From contig SNVD02002464.1 of the NCBI GenBank assembly GCA_013180625.2, forward strand, positions 1 through 64,000: a DNA stretch of 64,000 nt, written 5' to 3'. A program made the translations under genes and the position numbers. Shown here in pieces: positions 1-12,099 of the stretch. Position 1 is the first letter of the stretch. Each line of letters begins with the position of its first letter. The DNA is from Boswellia sacra. Its lineage: Eukaryota; Streptophyta; Magnoliopsida; Sapindales; Burseraceae. Below the pieces are notes generated by a model. The model searched no databases, was not told where the DNA came from, and was given only the letters and a program-made list of their open reading frames with translations.

Positions 1-839
1 GCAATTCACGCTGAACAAGTCCACAAGAATGTGACTCAAGAGCTAATAAAACATTATCCACGACTCATTACTCAGACCATTCTTAATAAACGAGAGTTTA
101 TCTTCTCTATTCCTGGACACAAAACCTAATGAACGACAAGTCTGGTTACAATTCCATCTAGCACATTTTATAACATACTTGTAACCTTTTTGCTCTTCGC
201 CTCTTGGCGTAGTAGCTTTTCCCTAGACCAGGCATGTATTTTGCGAGATTAACATCAGGCTCACTGGAAAATCCTCACCTTTGGTTTTTCGATAGCCTCG
301 ATATCCGCAGAGCACATTTAGAAGCATCACGCCCAAAGTCTAGTCTCCGTAACTTTTATTTTTTGGACCAGCATTTTGAGGAAGTGAAGGGAAATATTTA
401 TGAGGTTGATAGAAAGATATCGGCATCCATTGAAGAGGAGAAAAGGAAAGATATTGCCAGTAATTCGTTTGAGTCTATTCTTCTCCAAGATATGCACTCT
501 TCAAACCTTTAAGCAATGGCTTTAATTCTTGTTTCGGTGTTTCCTCAAGCTGTTGCACAAATAATCACAAAGTACGAAGTAATCAAATTAAACAAAAGGA
601 AAAGAAAAGGGCAGAAACGAAACTAAAGACACATAAAAGAGATAACAATGCAATAGCAAACCAAAGTAAAAAACAAATATAAAAATATAAAAACAAATAA
701 GACAGATGGCAAAGAGAGATAAAACCTGATCAATTTGATGGCCTACAAAAGGAATCTCCTCGAGACACAAAAATCGATCATTATTACCTTATTTTATTTT
801 TCTTTTCTTTTCTTTTATTTATTTTTCAAAAACATTGGG
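1..839. other. Unassigned left edge
   Basis: No gene is recognised here. The plus strand has an open stretch at 1-129 (ends with a stop) and another at 234-512 (92 codons, with a Lys/Glu-rich middle), in different frames. Neither matches a family I know. The stretch 590-830 is A- and T-rich and has no coding character. Because a minus-strand gypsy element lies immediately to the right, this may be its 3' internal region or older flanking DNA; the sequence does not decide between them. Confidence 0.3.
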
Positions 840-871
840 TTGCCTCCCAATAAGCGCTTGGTTTAACGTCC

Positions 872-2255
872 TCAGCCCGACGTTTGTTCCATCATGGGAG
901 GGTCCAATCTCTGCTGTGCTTCTCTAGTGGGCTTGGATCCTTTTCCCAACAAGAATTGTTGCATGCATATGGCTGGGCCTTGGATGTTAGAAATCGTCCA
1001 CCCAATAGTTTTTTTGTGATCTCTAAGTACTTGGACGAGTTTCTCTTCTTGTAGTGGTGTAGGGCCCATTTCTATTATAACTGGCAAAGAATCATTCTCA
1101 CCCAAGAATCCATGCTTCAAATGATCTGGAAGTGGCTTAAGCTCCAAGGTATTGGCTTTCATCACAGAAAGAAGAAGTTTCTCATTAGATAAAGGCAATT
1201 CAATGTACAAACATTATACCTGTTTGTGGTTATAGCTATGATCTCATCTAAGCTTGCCATAACTTCCTCTATTTGTTTGGACACTTGTATAAAAATTCTT
1301 GATTCCTTAGAATTTTCTATCCCTATGTGCTCACTAATAGCTACATCCAATCCATTCTTGCGAGTTAACTCAAAACATTGTTGTGGTAAAGAATCAATAA
1401 CGTCAACTGCAAAAACAGAATGTAAGTCACTAGGGTACCTCATTGCCTCAAAAATATTGAAACGGATAACCTTGATATCAAACTCTATGGTGAGAATGCC
1501 ATCATGAATATCAATATTTGTTCTAGCAGTTTTCGAGAATGGTCTCTCTAAAAGAATCGGTGTTGGATTAGGAGATGTCTCATCCTCTATTTTAAGGACA
1601 TAGAAGTCTGCTGGAAAAACCAATTGATTCACCTGCACAAGCACATCTTCCACAACTCTTTTGCGATATGCATTAAAATGATCATCAAACTGAATGGTAA
1701 TACCAGTTTTCGCAAAAGGTCCAAGATTTAAAGAAGCATAAATAGAACATGGCATGACATTAATAGATGCTCCTAAATCTAATATAGCTCTTTCAAACTT
1801 GGTATTACCAATGGTGCATGGAATGATGAACGTACCTGGATCTTTGCATTTTTGAGGAACTTTTCTTTGCAATACAGCTGAAACATTTTCCCCCACACTT
1901 ACTTTCTCATTTCCCTTCAACTTTCTCTTGTTGTGCATAACTCCCTTGCGAATTTTGTACAAGGTACTTGCTCGATAGCATCCAGAAGTTGTATATTTAC
2001 CTCGATTTTGTGAGAAGTTTCCAGGATTTCTTGTTCTTGTTCTTCCTTCTTTGATTTTGCAAATCTGCTAGGAAATGGTGGAGGAGTAACATAAGAAGGA
2101 ATTTGAGTTTTAAGATCGAACTTAGAAGATGATGTGTTGTTCATGGTGGAAGTGGTGTCATCTCCTTCATCAGTTTGTGATTTCTTTGTCAGGTTTTGGA
2201 TACTTGTCCCAGTTTCCATTTGCTCTCCATTTCGAATTTGCTCTCCACTTCGCAA
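872..2255 (-). pseudogene. Gypsy protease and start of reverse transcriptase
   Basis: Two overlapping frames, broken by a frameshift near 1940, encode a linker (PPPFPSRFAKSKKEEQ) and then a retropepsin. The active-site stretch reads ILDLGASINVMP, the usual Athila-type form. Further on there is an RT N-terminal segment with LKPLPDHLKHGFLGEN and HKKTIGWTISNIQG. It stops at 872-875 before any RT catalytic motif (no YMDD-type box, no RNase H, no integrase). The protease fold may be nearly complete but is in a shifted frame relative to gag. Confidence 0.8.
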
Positions 2256-2257
2256 AG

Positions 2258-2925
2258 TTATCGCACAACATTCTCTCTTGGATTGATCACCGTTTGAGAA
2301 GATAATTTTTCTGAGTCTTGGCCCTCGAATTTGCTCATGCTAGTAGCCAATTGTCCCATTTGATTTGCGAGGTTTTGGATACTTGCCCCAGTTTCCTGCT
2401 GGAATTGCATTGTGTTAGTGGCAAGTGCATTAACAATATCTTCGAGAGACATACCTGAGTTTTGCGAAGCTGGTTGCGGTGCTGGATGTGGCATTGGTGG
2501 TGGTTGCATTTGAAATGGTTGCTGCACTCTAGGTTGATTGAAACCTTGTGGCCGATTTGGTATCACATTTGGGGCGATTGGTTGATGATTCCAGTAATTA
2601 AAATTAGGGTGATCTCCCCATCCGGCATTGTAAGTATTAGAGAAGGGATCATACCATTGCCTTGGTTTGTCCTGGAAATCCACCCATGGCATTGGCTTGT
2701 TCCATATATTCTTCCTGTAAAGTTGGATACATGTCGATTGGATGCTCCATGGTAGAATATATCCCACATGCATAAGATTTCTGCATATCTCCTGCAGCCA
2801 TGTTTTCCACTAGAGAAGTTAGCTCAGAAAGTTGTTGTTCAATGTTCGGAGTGCTTACCTCATTTACTCTCCATGGTACTTGTGGCTCAAATCCGCTACT
2901 GAATTGATAGAAGTTTACTGCCATG
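2258..2925 (-). pseudogene. Truncated gypsy gag (C-terminal part)
   Basis: The frame begins MAVNFYQFSSGFEPQVPW about 90 bases after the primer-binding site. It continues with NEVSTPNIEQQLSEL, then after a frameshift near 2650-2690 with NAMGGFPGQ, SNTYNAGWGDHPN and a Pro/Gln-rich tract. In Athila-like gag these segments lie after the capsid domain; here no capsid (retrotrans_gag) domain precedes them. A near repeat of a stretch ending in ATACTTGCCCCAGTTTCC occurs at about 2193-2220 and 2373-2400, so the end of gag is partly duplicated. The product could not assemble a normal capsid. Confidence 0.75.
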
Positions 2926-3013
2926 TTGTCTAAACACAAACAATCAGAAAAGAAAAACAAAGAAAATATGAATCAACCATGAAAACAAAATAACAAATCG
3001 ATTAGAAAATCAA

Positions 3014-3031
3014 TCCCCGGCAACGGCGCCA
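3014..3031 (-). other. Gypsy primer-binding site
   Basis: On the minus strand the 18 bases read TGGCGCCGTTGCCGGGGA, the classic Athila-type plant gypsy primer-binding site, usually assigned to tRNA-Asp. It sits six bases inside the LTR edge and fixes the element's orientation. Confidence 0.9.
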
Positions 3032-3037
3032 AAAACT

Positions 3038-4454
3038 TGATGCGTTCGAAACTAGCAAGTATACTAGTCGCACAAGTAATAAAGTGATAAGTAAGATATC
3101 GTTCCCACGAGGATTGATTCTAATTGAATTTGTTATTTCTAGCAACAATTAACTAAATGGGGGTTTTTGTTGGTTTATTAACTAGATGAAAAACTGAATA
3201 CGACGGTAATTAATGAATAACACAATGCAAACTTAATTGAAATGGGAATTAATCAATGATAGAAATCTGGTTAAGGGATCATTCTCCACCACAAGATATG
3301 GATTTGCGAATTAATTGTAGAATTGTCATCCAATTACACCATTGAAATTATCAACCGTAGATAACAACAAGCTCTGTTATCCCAATCTTTCCTTACTTTG
3401 TTGTTAAATAAAACAGGTTCTTTATTTAATCTCTATCCATTAAACAACCTAGAACAAGCTCTCTAAATTTAATTCAATGGATGCATTATGAAAAGAAAGA
3501 CAGGTTGATCTAAGCAATAAACACACAAGCTCGGATTATTTAACTTAGGTTGTATTCTCCAATTGCAATCTCTGATCACAATTTTGCTACTAATGATTAG
3601 AAATTCAAGACAATTACGGATCAAGATTTCTAGTCTAGCAATAGACAATATCCAGATTATATTCAGTTGGCCACCCAAATACAATCAGCAAGCAATCATA
3701 AGCATTAAACATGGGAAAATACAAGCAACTTCAATTAGAGAATTGGATAACAATTCCTTGCACAATCAACTTACAAAAACCATATCAGGGGCTTTGAAAT
3801 CACCCTCAACCAATTCAGATTCAGTTACACATGTTTAAGAACGTGGTAAATACAATACAACATGGAGACATTCCAGAAAATGAAAGGGAAGGGAAAAACT
3901 TAGCAAATTTGATGTAATTCTCTTTGGATTGTAGTTCTTCCTCTTTCCAAGCTTCCTTTCTCCTTCAAGAACTCCAAGAGATGAAAGAATTCCAGAGCTT
4001 CAGCCTCCACCACGTTCTCCCCTCTTCAAGTTATGAAAATAAAACCCTAAAATGTGTTTAAATACTCTGCTACAGTAACTGCTACAGTGTCCCGTATTAT
4101 ACATGCTACAGTGATTTGTGGAATTACATTTCTATACTTCTCACACTGTTTTGATTACAACTTTTGGTACACTGAATGGATTTATAAACCGTAAATTTCT
4201 CCAAAAATAGACTTCGAGAGCTTTCCAACGGTATATAATATGTCATCGGGTTCATTGTATATCAATACAATTAAATCCGAGAAGATGGTTGACTAGCAGA
4301 GGTGAAAATGAAGGGTTTTACTCCATTTTTGTGCAAGTTGCTCCAAAACTCCTACAAATATCAAAACCACACAAAAACATAAAAATACCAAGGAATATAG
4401 CAAAGAAACATGGACGAATTGATATGAAAATGATATATAAATAGACACTTATCA
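3038..4454 (-). repeat. Gypsy 5' LTR
   Basis: A 1417-bp block bounded by TGAT at 3038 and ATCA at 4451-4454, the expected short inverted TG...CA ends. It lies six bases from the primer-binding site. On the minus strand it begins TGATAAGTGTCTATTTATA, a start familiar from plant gypsy LTRs. It has no long open frame. The partner LTR is not visible in this window. Confidence 0.8.
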
Positions 4455-5339
4455 AATTTGGAGAGTTTTTTTGTCTCAGATTGTAGAAACTTCTGCAATG
4501 CATAGTTGATTTCAGGATATCCTAAGCATGAATGAATTAGATGTACAAAGCATTCTGCAATCTCTGAGATCTCTTTTACTTTTCTTCTTTGTGCTGCTTC
4601 CATGTGTTTCTATTTGCATGGATGTAATGAAATAAGGAGCATTTAAAAGTTAGTGGGAGAAATTTGTCGAGTCATGTGGCTATTGCTGTGCTACTTATGT
4701 GGAACTTTCCTTTCTCACAAAAATTTGATATGTATATGCTTGCAGTTGTACTGCTAGACGTTAAAAGTGACATCTTATATGTTTCTTTAATAGTTACACT
4801 AATTTACATGAATGCATCAAGTAATTGGTCCAATCATTAAATTCATTCCCCAATAAAATTTCTTTTAAGATGTTTTGATGTTAATTTTTTCTCTTAAACC
4901 TCTATCATTTACAGAGAATATAGTGTATAACTAGTAAATTTCTTTGCACTGACCAAGCTAAGTTTTGTTGACATAACTATTGGTTTTCTACTTTGTTATT
5001 GCATTCTTGGCTAGTTATGATTGCCGTTATATGCATCTATTGCCAGTGTCAGGTTTGATATGGTATCTGACATTTATTGCTTATGAATTTAGAATTCTGT
5101 TTTATAACGGCAATAGTAATCTAGGATTCTGGTGGTAGATTACTGAAATTATGTAGTAACATATACCAGTGCTTGGTATGTTTTGTTTGTTGTTGAAAGC
5201 ATAACATACTTTTATGAATTTAAATTTGAACCAATGGTTCAAAGAAGAAATTATTTATAAATGAACGACGTGAATTTGGTGGAATGTTCTAGAAGATGCC
5301 CTGTTGAAGTGGTGTGATAAAAATTGGTTCTTCCTGCAG
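4455..5339. other. Region between gypsy LTR and RPN2 exon, intron-like
   Basis: T-rich DNA without a supported gene. It ends in a polypyrimidine-like tract and TTCCTGCAG, a good splice acceptor for the RPN2 exon that follows, so at least its right part looks like the old RPN2 intron. An 80-codon minus-strand open stretch at 4361-4603 overlaps the LTR edge and matches nothing I recognise. Confidence 0.4.
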
Positions 5340-5776
5340 GTGCTTTGTCTTCTTGTTAAAGTATACCAAAAGTTGCCTTCTCCAGATTATTTGAGTATTT
5401 GCTAGTGTCTAATGTTCCTGGATGAACTTGAAGGTGTTGTGAGTATATTAGAAAAGCTTCTCCATTTTGAAAATAAAGATGAAGCATTACCGGCATTCCA
5501 AGTAGCCTTTGATCTTATGGAGAATGAGCACAAAGCTTTTCTCTTGAATGTGAGAGATCACCTTCCCGTACCCAAGTCTCAACCTTCAGTGTCAGCACAA
5601 CCAGTAGCTAGTGATCCAGCTGCTGCGCAAAACGAAAATTCTACTACTGCAGAGGATGTGCAAATGACAGATTCTTCTTCTAACACAAATGTTCTAGAAG
5701 CAGATCCAAAAGAAATGACATATGCTGAAAGACTGAACAAAATCAGGGGAATTTTGTCTGGGGAGGCATCAATATA
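5340..5776 (+). pseudogene. RPN2 (26S proteasome non-ATPase subunit, PSMD1) exon fragment
   Basis: RPN2 is a scaffold subunit of the 19S proteasome lid and base. The translation from 5340 reads VLCLLVKVYQKLPSPDYLSIC, then a stop, then CLMFLDELEGVVSILEKLL, and runs on to TYAERLNKIRGILSGEASI. This follows plant RPN2a/RPN2b closely over about 145 residues. It starts at a good acceptor (TTCCTGCAG). Two stops, TAG at 5403-5405 and TAG at 5775-5777, fall exactly where the family has glutamine codons, so both look like CAG to TAG changes. No other RPN2 exon was found in the window, and the full protein is about 1000 residues. It is a single decayed exon, captured or left over. Confidence 0.85.
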
Positions 5777-5923
5777 GTCATAACAAGTGAGACCATTACT
5801 TTTTGCACTTTTTATGCGTTTAGAAATATTCCTTTGTAGAGCTTCTTAGTAAAAAAATGTTACAATGAGATTAGTGTATGGACAAAGAATGTTATAAAAT
5901 TGTATTATTTAACAATGATACCT

Positions 5924-5960
5924 ATTATATATATATTTATATATATATATATATATATTA
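5924..5960. repeat. TA microsatellite
   Basis: An imperfect TA run directly left of the palindromic array. Confidence 0.9.
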
Positions 5961-5969
5961 AATTTTTTA

Positions 5970-6190
5970 AATACTTGGCGGTTAAAAACTGCCAAGTATA
6001 TTTTTTTTAATTTTTGAAAATATTATACTTGGCGGCCAAAAACCGTCAAGTATATATTTTTTTAATTTTTAAACCTATTATACTTGGCGGTCAAAAACCG
6101 CCAAGTATAGTTAGGTTCATATTTGGCGCTAAAACTGTCAAGTATATATTTTTTTAATTTTTTAAAACTATTTATACTTGGTGTTTAAAT
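5970..6190. repeat. Palindromic repeat array, CACTA subterminal type
   Basis: Four to five copies, about 40-54 bases apart, of a palindrome whose arms read ATACTTGGCGG and CCGCCAAGTAT around an AAAA-rich loop: about 5970-6000, 6024-6054, 6079-6109, 6118-6146 and a half copy near 6172. Spacers are T-rich. The unit resembles repeats near the right end of the CACTA element (12100-12620). It lies just after the RPN2 fragment and just before the Mutator-like element. No CACTA terminus was found beside it. Confidence 0.7.
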
Positions 6191-6819
6191 TAAGAAATTT
6201 GAAAAGTTACTGAGCCTCTTATATACATATACATACTATATAACTGGTAATAAAAACAAAGGATATTAACATTTACCCTTTGAGGTTAAGCAAAAATACA
6301 AATTACCCATTGCAAGATTTGAAAAACAAATTACCCCCTGATTTTTGAATTCTGACGTTAAGTTAAACGGAGCAGAGGTATTATTGAAAATAAAACTCGT
6401 TCGATAAAATTAAGGGATATTAACAGTTTACCCCATAAGGTTAAACAAAAATACAAATTCCCCCCTCCCGAGAATAAAAATAATTAAAAAATTAGGATGA
6501 AAACAATAATCACTGCAAGAAATTTTCACATATTTATCACTTTGTATTTTTTTATTTGACGTTTTTTAAAAAAAAGCGAGAACTATAACATTAATATGAA
6601 AGTCAAACCCTTATTTTCTTCATACTTGTTACTCGTTGTTTTGACTATATTACATATTTCTCACATTTTTAGATAGTGACAAGTAATTAACAAGTAATTA
6701 GGATTCATATAAAAAAAATAAAGTATTTAAACTTAGAAGAAATTTTTAGAGGTGATTATGATAAATTATAATATATTAGAAATTCACGTAATTTTACTAA
6801 ACTATATAAACAAAATAAT

Positions 6820-7180
6820 TTTCAAAAACCTAACCTAAAACCTAACCTAAGTCGTCTCTCTCTTGTTCTCTCCAGCACCGTAGTGCCTCCTCCGCAACTC
6901 GCCAGCTCCAGCCTCAGCGACTCCAGCAGCCCCACCTCGCGTCGATAGTAGCAGCCCCGCGACTTGCCGACTCCAGCAACCCTGTGTCTCGCGCCGATAG
7001 TAGCAGCCCCGCTACTCGCCGACTCCGGCATCGCGCAGTGCCGACTCCAGCAGCCCCGCGAGGCACCGACTCAGCAGCCCTACCTCACGTCGACAGTAGC
7101 AACCACGCGAGGCACCGACTCCAGCAGCCCCTGTAGTGTAGATTGGTATTGTTTTCTCATTAACATTCTATTACTGTAGG
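6820..7180 (+). other. GC-rich leader-like block with tandem repeats inside CACTA 1
   Basis: This is a sharp GC-rich island in AT-rich DNA. It contains degenerate tandem units built on CCGACTCCAGCAGCCCC and TCGATAGTAGCAGCCCCGC, after CCTAACCTAAAACCTAACC and a CT-rich tract. The composition resembles a plant 5' leader or first exon followed by an intron (possible donor TGTAG/GTTCC near 7179). Both strands show short open stretches (6822-7031 minus, 6964-7179 plus), which repetitive GC-rich DNA gives easily. I do not recognise a protein. Confidence 0.45.
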
Positions 7181-8207
7181 TTCCTTGTTAATGTCTGCAT
7201 AATCTTGAAATCTAGACGTTGCATTGCTTGTATTGCTGATATCTCATAAGCGCGCTTCCTTTGATTATTATGGGTGCAATTTGGTTGTCTGATTAGTCTT
7301 GATCTAGATTTTTTTCGTTACTGTATGCCACCCTTGCTTTGTTGTAATGTAGATGGCATTCTGGTGCTTAAAACACAGGTCTTTCACCTTTGAGACTACC
7401 ATTTATTTTACTAATGTGCTTTGTGTCCTATATTTCTTGCATCTATCTTATGGTATATTTTCCGTTATTAATTATTGTTTTGATTGTTGTGACATGATTG
7501 GCTATCGAACTTTTTATATACAAGATAGATCTCTTTATATGGGTACCCTATATGTTATTCTTGTATGATTATGTCAATAATTATAGTAATGTAACTAGGG
7601 TTATTATTCCAAGTTGACGTCTATGGTGAGAAATGTTTGTGTAGAGAACTGAAATGTAGGTTAGTTATAATTTTTCTACGGTGTTGACGTCTTGAGCAAC
7701 TTCACCGATTTTTTTTTTGTTCTTGGTATCACTCACGTACTATACAACTACTTGGCAGTTGCATTGGCCATGAGCAAGGTGCAATCTCATATCTTGAATT
7801 GGGTTTTCATTTCAATTATCCTTATTCTTTTCTAATGATGCTTTAATATTTGATGTTTTCAATGTTAGAAGGCTGTGTTTGTAGTTATTTCCATATATAG
7901 ATATAAAGAAAAATTAAAGTATCATATGTATGATAAAGGCATTGTTGAAATGATATTAGCCATTTTTATTTGTAATTTCCAGTCGTGCTATCAGACATAG
8001 AGATGCTACAACTCAAGTTAGTATTTGAGGAAATTTATACGAACCACTTCTGGTTTCTACCTGTTGGGTCACTTTATTTCCCCTGGTTTGGTCCATATTT
8101 GACTATATTCTATACGTAGTTATGTATATGGATTTATTTATACTTCACATTTAATGCCTCCCAGAATTTGTGCAAAGTATTTTACTGTTTCTCATGGCAT
8201 ATTGTAG

Positions 8208-8268
8208 ATTTATAGTCAGAGGAAATGGGAAAACCAAGCAATCCCAGCCGCAGATGCAAGTTTGCAAG
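8208..8268 (+). other. Exon-like piece 1 in CACTA 1
   Basis: Flanked by a plausible acceptor (CATATTGTAG) and donor (GCAAG/GTATAT). It is open in more than one frame; one reads QRKWENQAIPAADASLQ. Family not recognised. It could be a captured exon downstream of the GC-rich leader. Confidence 0.3.
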
Positions 8269-10486
8269 GTATATTAGAAGTTCTTAACTTCTTGCCTATG
8301 TTTCTTGGTCAATTTACTTATGAATTTTCTTATAAATCTGAAAGCAGTTTCACACCTTTCCTTTTGCTGGAGAAAATATGTCAATATGAAGCATTAGCTA
8401 GCAAGTTTTTAGCTTTGAGACCAGCCAGATTATCTAGCTATTTCTCAACCCAAGTTAATTAGTGGCCAATCCAATTAGTAGAAATTTGGAGTTTCCATGG
8501 ATAAGAGCATATCTACTTAAAGAGTCTTGTGATAATTGTCCAGGAAAATAAAAGGGAGCTCAAGTTTGTGGACCTCTAAATTAATGATATTTTTTTCGTC
8601 TAAAATACGCTCACAAAAGAGAGGGTGCAATCTTTGATTATGATTGGTTAGCCTTCTTTTTGAACTCAACTCCAAATGCAATCTGTTAACCTAAATAAGA
8701 GTTTTGCTTCTCTGTCATAGTAGTCCTTTGTATGAATTGTATGTTTGTCTCCAATTGTAACTTTGTCTTATTACAATACTTTGTTATGTATGGTATTATT
8801 ATTGTTGTTTAGTGATAATCTAGTTTTGAGTTTGGTGTGTTGGTTACTCTCTCGTGAGTCTTTTCATCATATATTTTGTTTTATATGTATATATAATTTT
8901 TTGGAATCTAGATAGCTCTATTGTTTTCGGGTTGGTTCAGTATAATAGTATTTGTTCTAGGTCTAGGACTTTGTGTTTAAGGTGATGTTGACTTCATTTA
9001 TAATAATGTTTGTTCTGTCAAGTGAAGCAGTTTAAGCTTGTCAAAAGTGAAGCCTAGCACAAAAAAAGAAATAGGAAGTTTTATAGAAGGAATGGTGAGA
9101 TTCAACCACAATTGGAGAAATAGGCTTTTTGCATAAGTTAATTCTTTTGGGTAAGTTTTATTAGGTAAGTCCTGATATCAAAGTTTGAACCAAGTTGGAG
9201 GAAAAGTAACTTTTAAAGTGTAAAGTCATGCAAAGACAATGACTTTGGAGATACTCCTTTATGAACTTCTAATGGCACAAGCTTCACCTTAATTTTAGGA
9301 GTTGTGGGTCAGTATTAAGAGATTTCCACTATAGACCTGGTGATATTATTATTGTTTCAATCTATGATTTACACATTCAGTGTCACTTATGATTGATGCT
9401 CTTGATCTTGGTATATAAAACCTAATAAAATATTTATATATCTAACATTTGTGACTAATATTATAACTAAAAGATTGTTGAATCCTGTTTAAAGTTTCAT
9501 AGAAACTAGTGGATTAGAGGTCTACTTTGATTCACAATTTTCTCTAAAAAATAAAATAAAATAACCAATCTGCAACTATACTTCTTTCTGATTGAATACG
9601 GGTAGTTGAGCAGCATTTGGTCTTTGGAGTTCTTGAACACCTGTTAAGTTTGCTATATGATGAGATATTTTGGAGGTGGTCTAAACTATGCCATTTTGAC
9701 TCTTAAAATTATAGTAGACCTCATTTCAAATCTATCATATGATTCTTCTGCTAAAATATGGAGTTATATTGGGCATGAGGTATATCATTTTAGGTTGATT
9801 TCATGTCTTTACTTTCTAGTTTGTGGGCTGTTGCATTTAGTTTTTATTGCATCTTCTATCCAAATTTATATGCGTCCCTATTTCTAGAAAATACCTTCAC
9901 ATGTGTTTAGACTTCGAGCTAGAAACTATGAACTAGAAAGTAATAATAAACTAAGCTTTTAGTTAGGTTAATTTGATGCACTTTGCAATACATGGATCTT
10001 AAAAAATTAGGATTCCTACTGTGATGCCCATTTGCATTTCCATAGAATCTGAATTTTTTGTTTTAGAGTTGTTGCTGGTGGTGAATAATTTTCTTATTGC
10101 ACTATAATTTTGTTCAAGTTTTTCATTACTCAGGTAATCATTTTTTCTAGAAGTGTCAAAAGAAAAAGGGTGTTATGTTTTCTTGTGAAGTACAAGTCAT
10201 CCTAATTGTACTTAGTTGTGAGGATTAGCTATGTGATGTTATTTTTAATCTGTATCTTTGTCTTAATATATGGATACTGGGGTGTTCTCTTTGTTTTTCC
10301 ACTTTGACAAGTTAATTAATGATATAAACTTTGTGTTTGATTTAGTGGTAGTACTTTATTTTGGGACTTACCACATCCTTACTAGCTTATTTTCATTTTT
10401 TGAGGGCTCTTGAAAGATGTAAATTTTGGAATTATGATCATCTATGTTTCTTTTATGAGAGAATTAACAAAATCACTTTCACTTAG

Positions 10487-10561
10487 GAGCATCCTATTGG
10501 CCCTTCTGTTGGTCTGTACTCCACATTGGAAATGAGGGGAAAAGAATACCGACAACTATGA
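10487..10561 (+). other. Exon-like piece 2 in CACTA 1
   Basis: After a pyrimidine-rich acceptor (TTTCACTTAG) the frame reads EHPIGPSVGLYSTLEMRGKE and ends at a TGA at 10559-10561. The composition is protein-like but the family is unknown to me. The rest of 7180-12000 is AT-rich and intron-like, with nothing else I can support. Confidence 0.3.
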
Positions 10562-12002
10562 TATCTTTTAATCGAGTCAATATAAATGTTGAGAGACATA
10601 GTGAAATACTTGTGTTAGACAAAGACAGCTGGTAAGCAACACACATTCTCGGAGGTTAGCCAATATAGAATGTAATTGGGCATATCAAATATTTGGAATC
10701 TGCATGGGTGTCTATGAAGGCACTTGAAACTAAAAGTTTGATATGATTGTCCCATTCTTTGGTATCTTTTATTGTAGTGGACTAAATGGGAACATCCAAT
10801 AAATGTCTCTGAATCTTATTTTGAATGAGGGAATATTCGAATACGTTATGTGTCATATGGCATCATATATTGTTCTGTTTTCTTCCGAAGGTCTTTGCAA
10901 TTAGAATTAGAAATTATATGAAATTTTAGAAAATTTGTTTTAAATTTAAGAATAATAGTGTTAGAAGAACTCAGTTAGGCTACTAGCAGTTTAGTATAGT
11001 AGGAAGATTTGAAGGAATGAAATGAAATTTATCCTAAAAAAAGAGTTTATTCTTGGTTTATTGGTTCTACCTAATTATTATAATTACAGATATTTTGATG
11101 TCACAAATATTTTGTTAGGATAAACCATTTTATTACACAGCTGAGTAGAATTGGTCAAGTACGTTCATATTGGTTTTTTTTTTTCATGTTAAAACTTTTT
11201 ATTTAACATAGTTATTAAAATTGCTTGGATCTTCTTAAACGTATTTATTTATGATCAATTGTTGTTTGTGCTTTTATATGCTTTTTCTTACTGTTAATAT
11301 TCAATATTCAAGATTTTATTTACTCATTTGTTGGTTTGACATGGATTTAATTTATTTTTGTTGTAGGGCAAGGTTGATTAAGTAGAAGGTGAAGTTGTAT
11401 TATCAATTTTTGAATGCCAGATAAGGCTCCTCAAGTCTAGTTGTAAATACTTTTTTATTGTTATTTTAGGTTATTTTAGGATAATAGATGGACAAAATGT
11501 TGAAATTTGTTTGATAGATGATAGATGATAGATATAAATTTTCAAAGTTCATTCGTGAAGTATTTTTATTATGGATTTAAGTTTTAAGAATTACTTTTAT
11601 AATTAAATTTATAATTTGTTCAATATATATTTATCATAAAGAGTCAATTAATAGAAGGTAGACACCTCTCTTGTATGTGTGGAGTTCAGACTATTGTTGA
11701 TGAAGTGTTGTTTTAGTTGCTTTATATAATGACTTGGATGTTAGTGAAGTGATTTGAATGTTGTAGTTCATGTGGTGCTTAATTTGAATATTTTGATTTG
11801 AGAGCATCATTTGATTTTGTACTGTGTTTTGGAATTGACATAGCATCACTAAGGAAATGATTTTATACATTTAGTTCATTTATTTGTTGATTTATACGTT
11901 TTGGGAGTTGATTTTCAATGAACGGCATGTAACATTCAAAAAATTTCAGATATTTGTTTTTACAAATATATACAGCATATTTACAAATATATACAGCATA
12001 TG

Positions 12003-12004
<2 letters not shown>

Positions 12005-12062
<58 letters not shown>
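12005..12062. repeat. TA microsatellite
   Basis: About 29 TA dinucleotides. It produces spurious IYIYIY open frames on both strands. Confidence 0.97.
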
Positions 12063-12065
<3 letters not shown>

Positions 12066-12099
12066 AAATACTGGCCGGAAGAGCACCAGCCGAGTGGTA

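Larger units (their letters stand above)
840..4454 (-). mobile_element. Ty3/gypsy (Athila-like) LTR retrotransposon, partial and internally deleted
   Basis: Reading on the minus strand, the order is LTR (4454-3038), primer-binding site, gag C-terminal part, aspartic protease, and the first residues of reverse transcriptase. The frame then stops after about RLDPPMMEQTSG. It runs straight into a GGGAGGCAACCC-type stretch (near 836-860), which in Athila/Tat-type elements normally follows the end of pol. Most of RT, RNase H and integrase is therefore missing, as is the capsid part of gag. The other LTR and the target duplication are not resolved, so the left boundary is approximate. Confidence 0.8.

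Noticed and set aside
4361..4603. 80-codon minus-strand frame as a gene
   Set aside because: It runs across the gypsy LTR edge at 4454, so it is a chance fusion.
5970..6190. The palindromic array as a CRISPR-like array
   Set aside because: Plant nuclear context, unequal spacers that are T-rich and alike, and a match to CACTA subterminal repeats.
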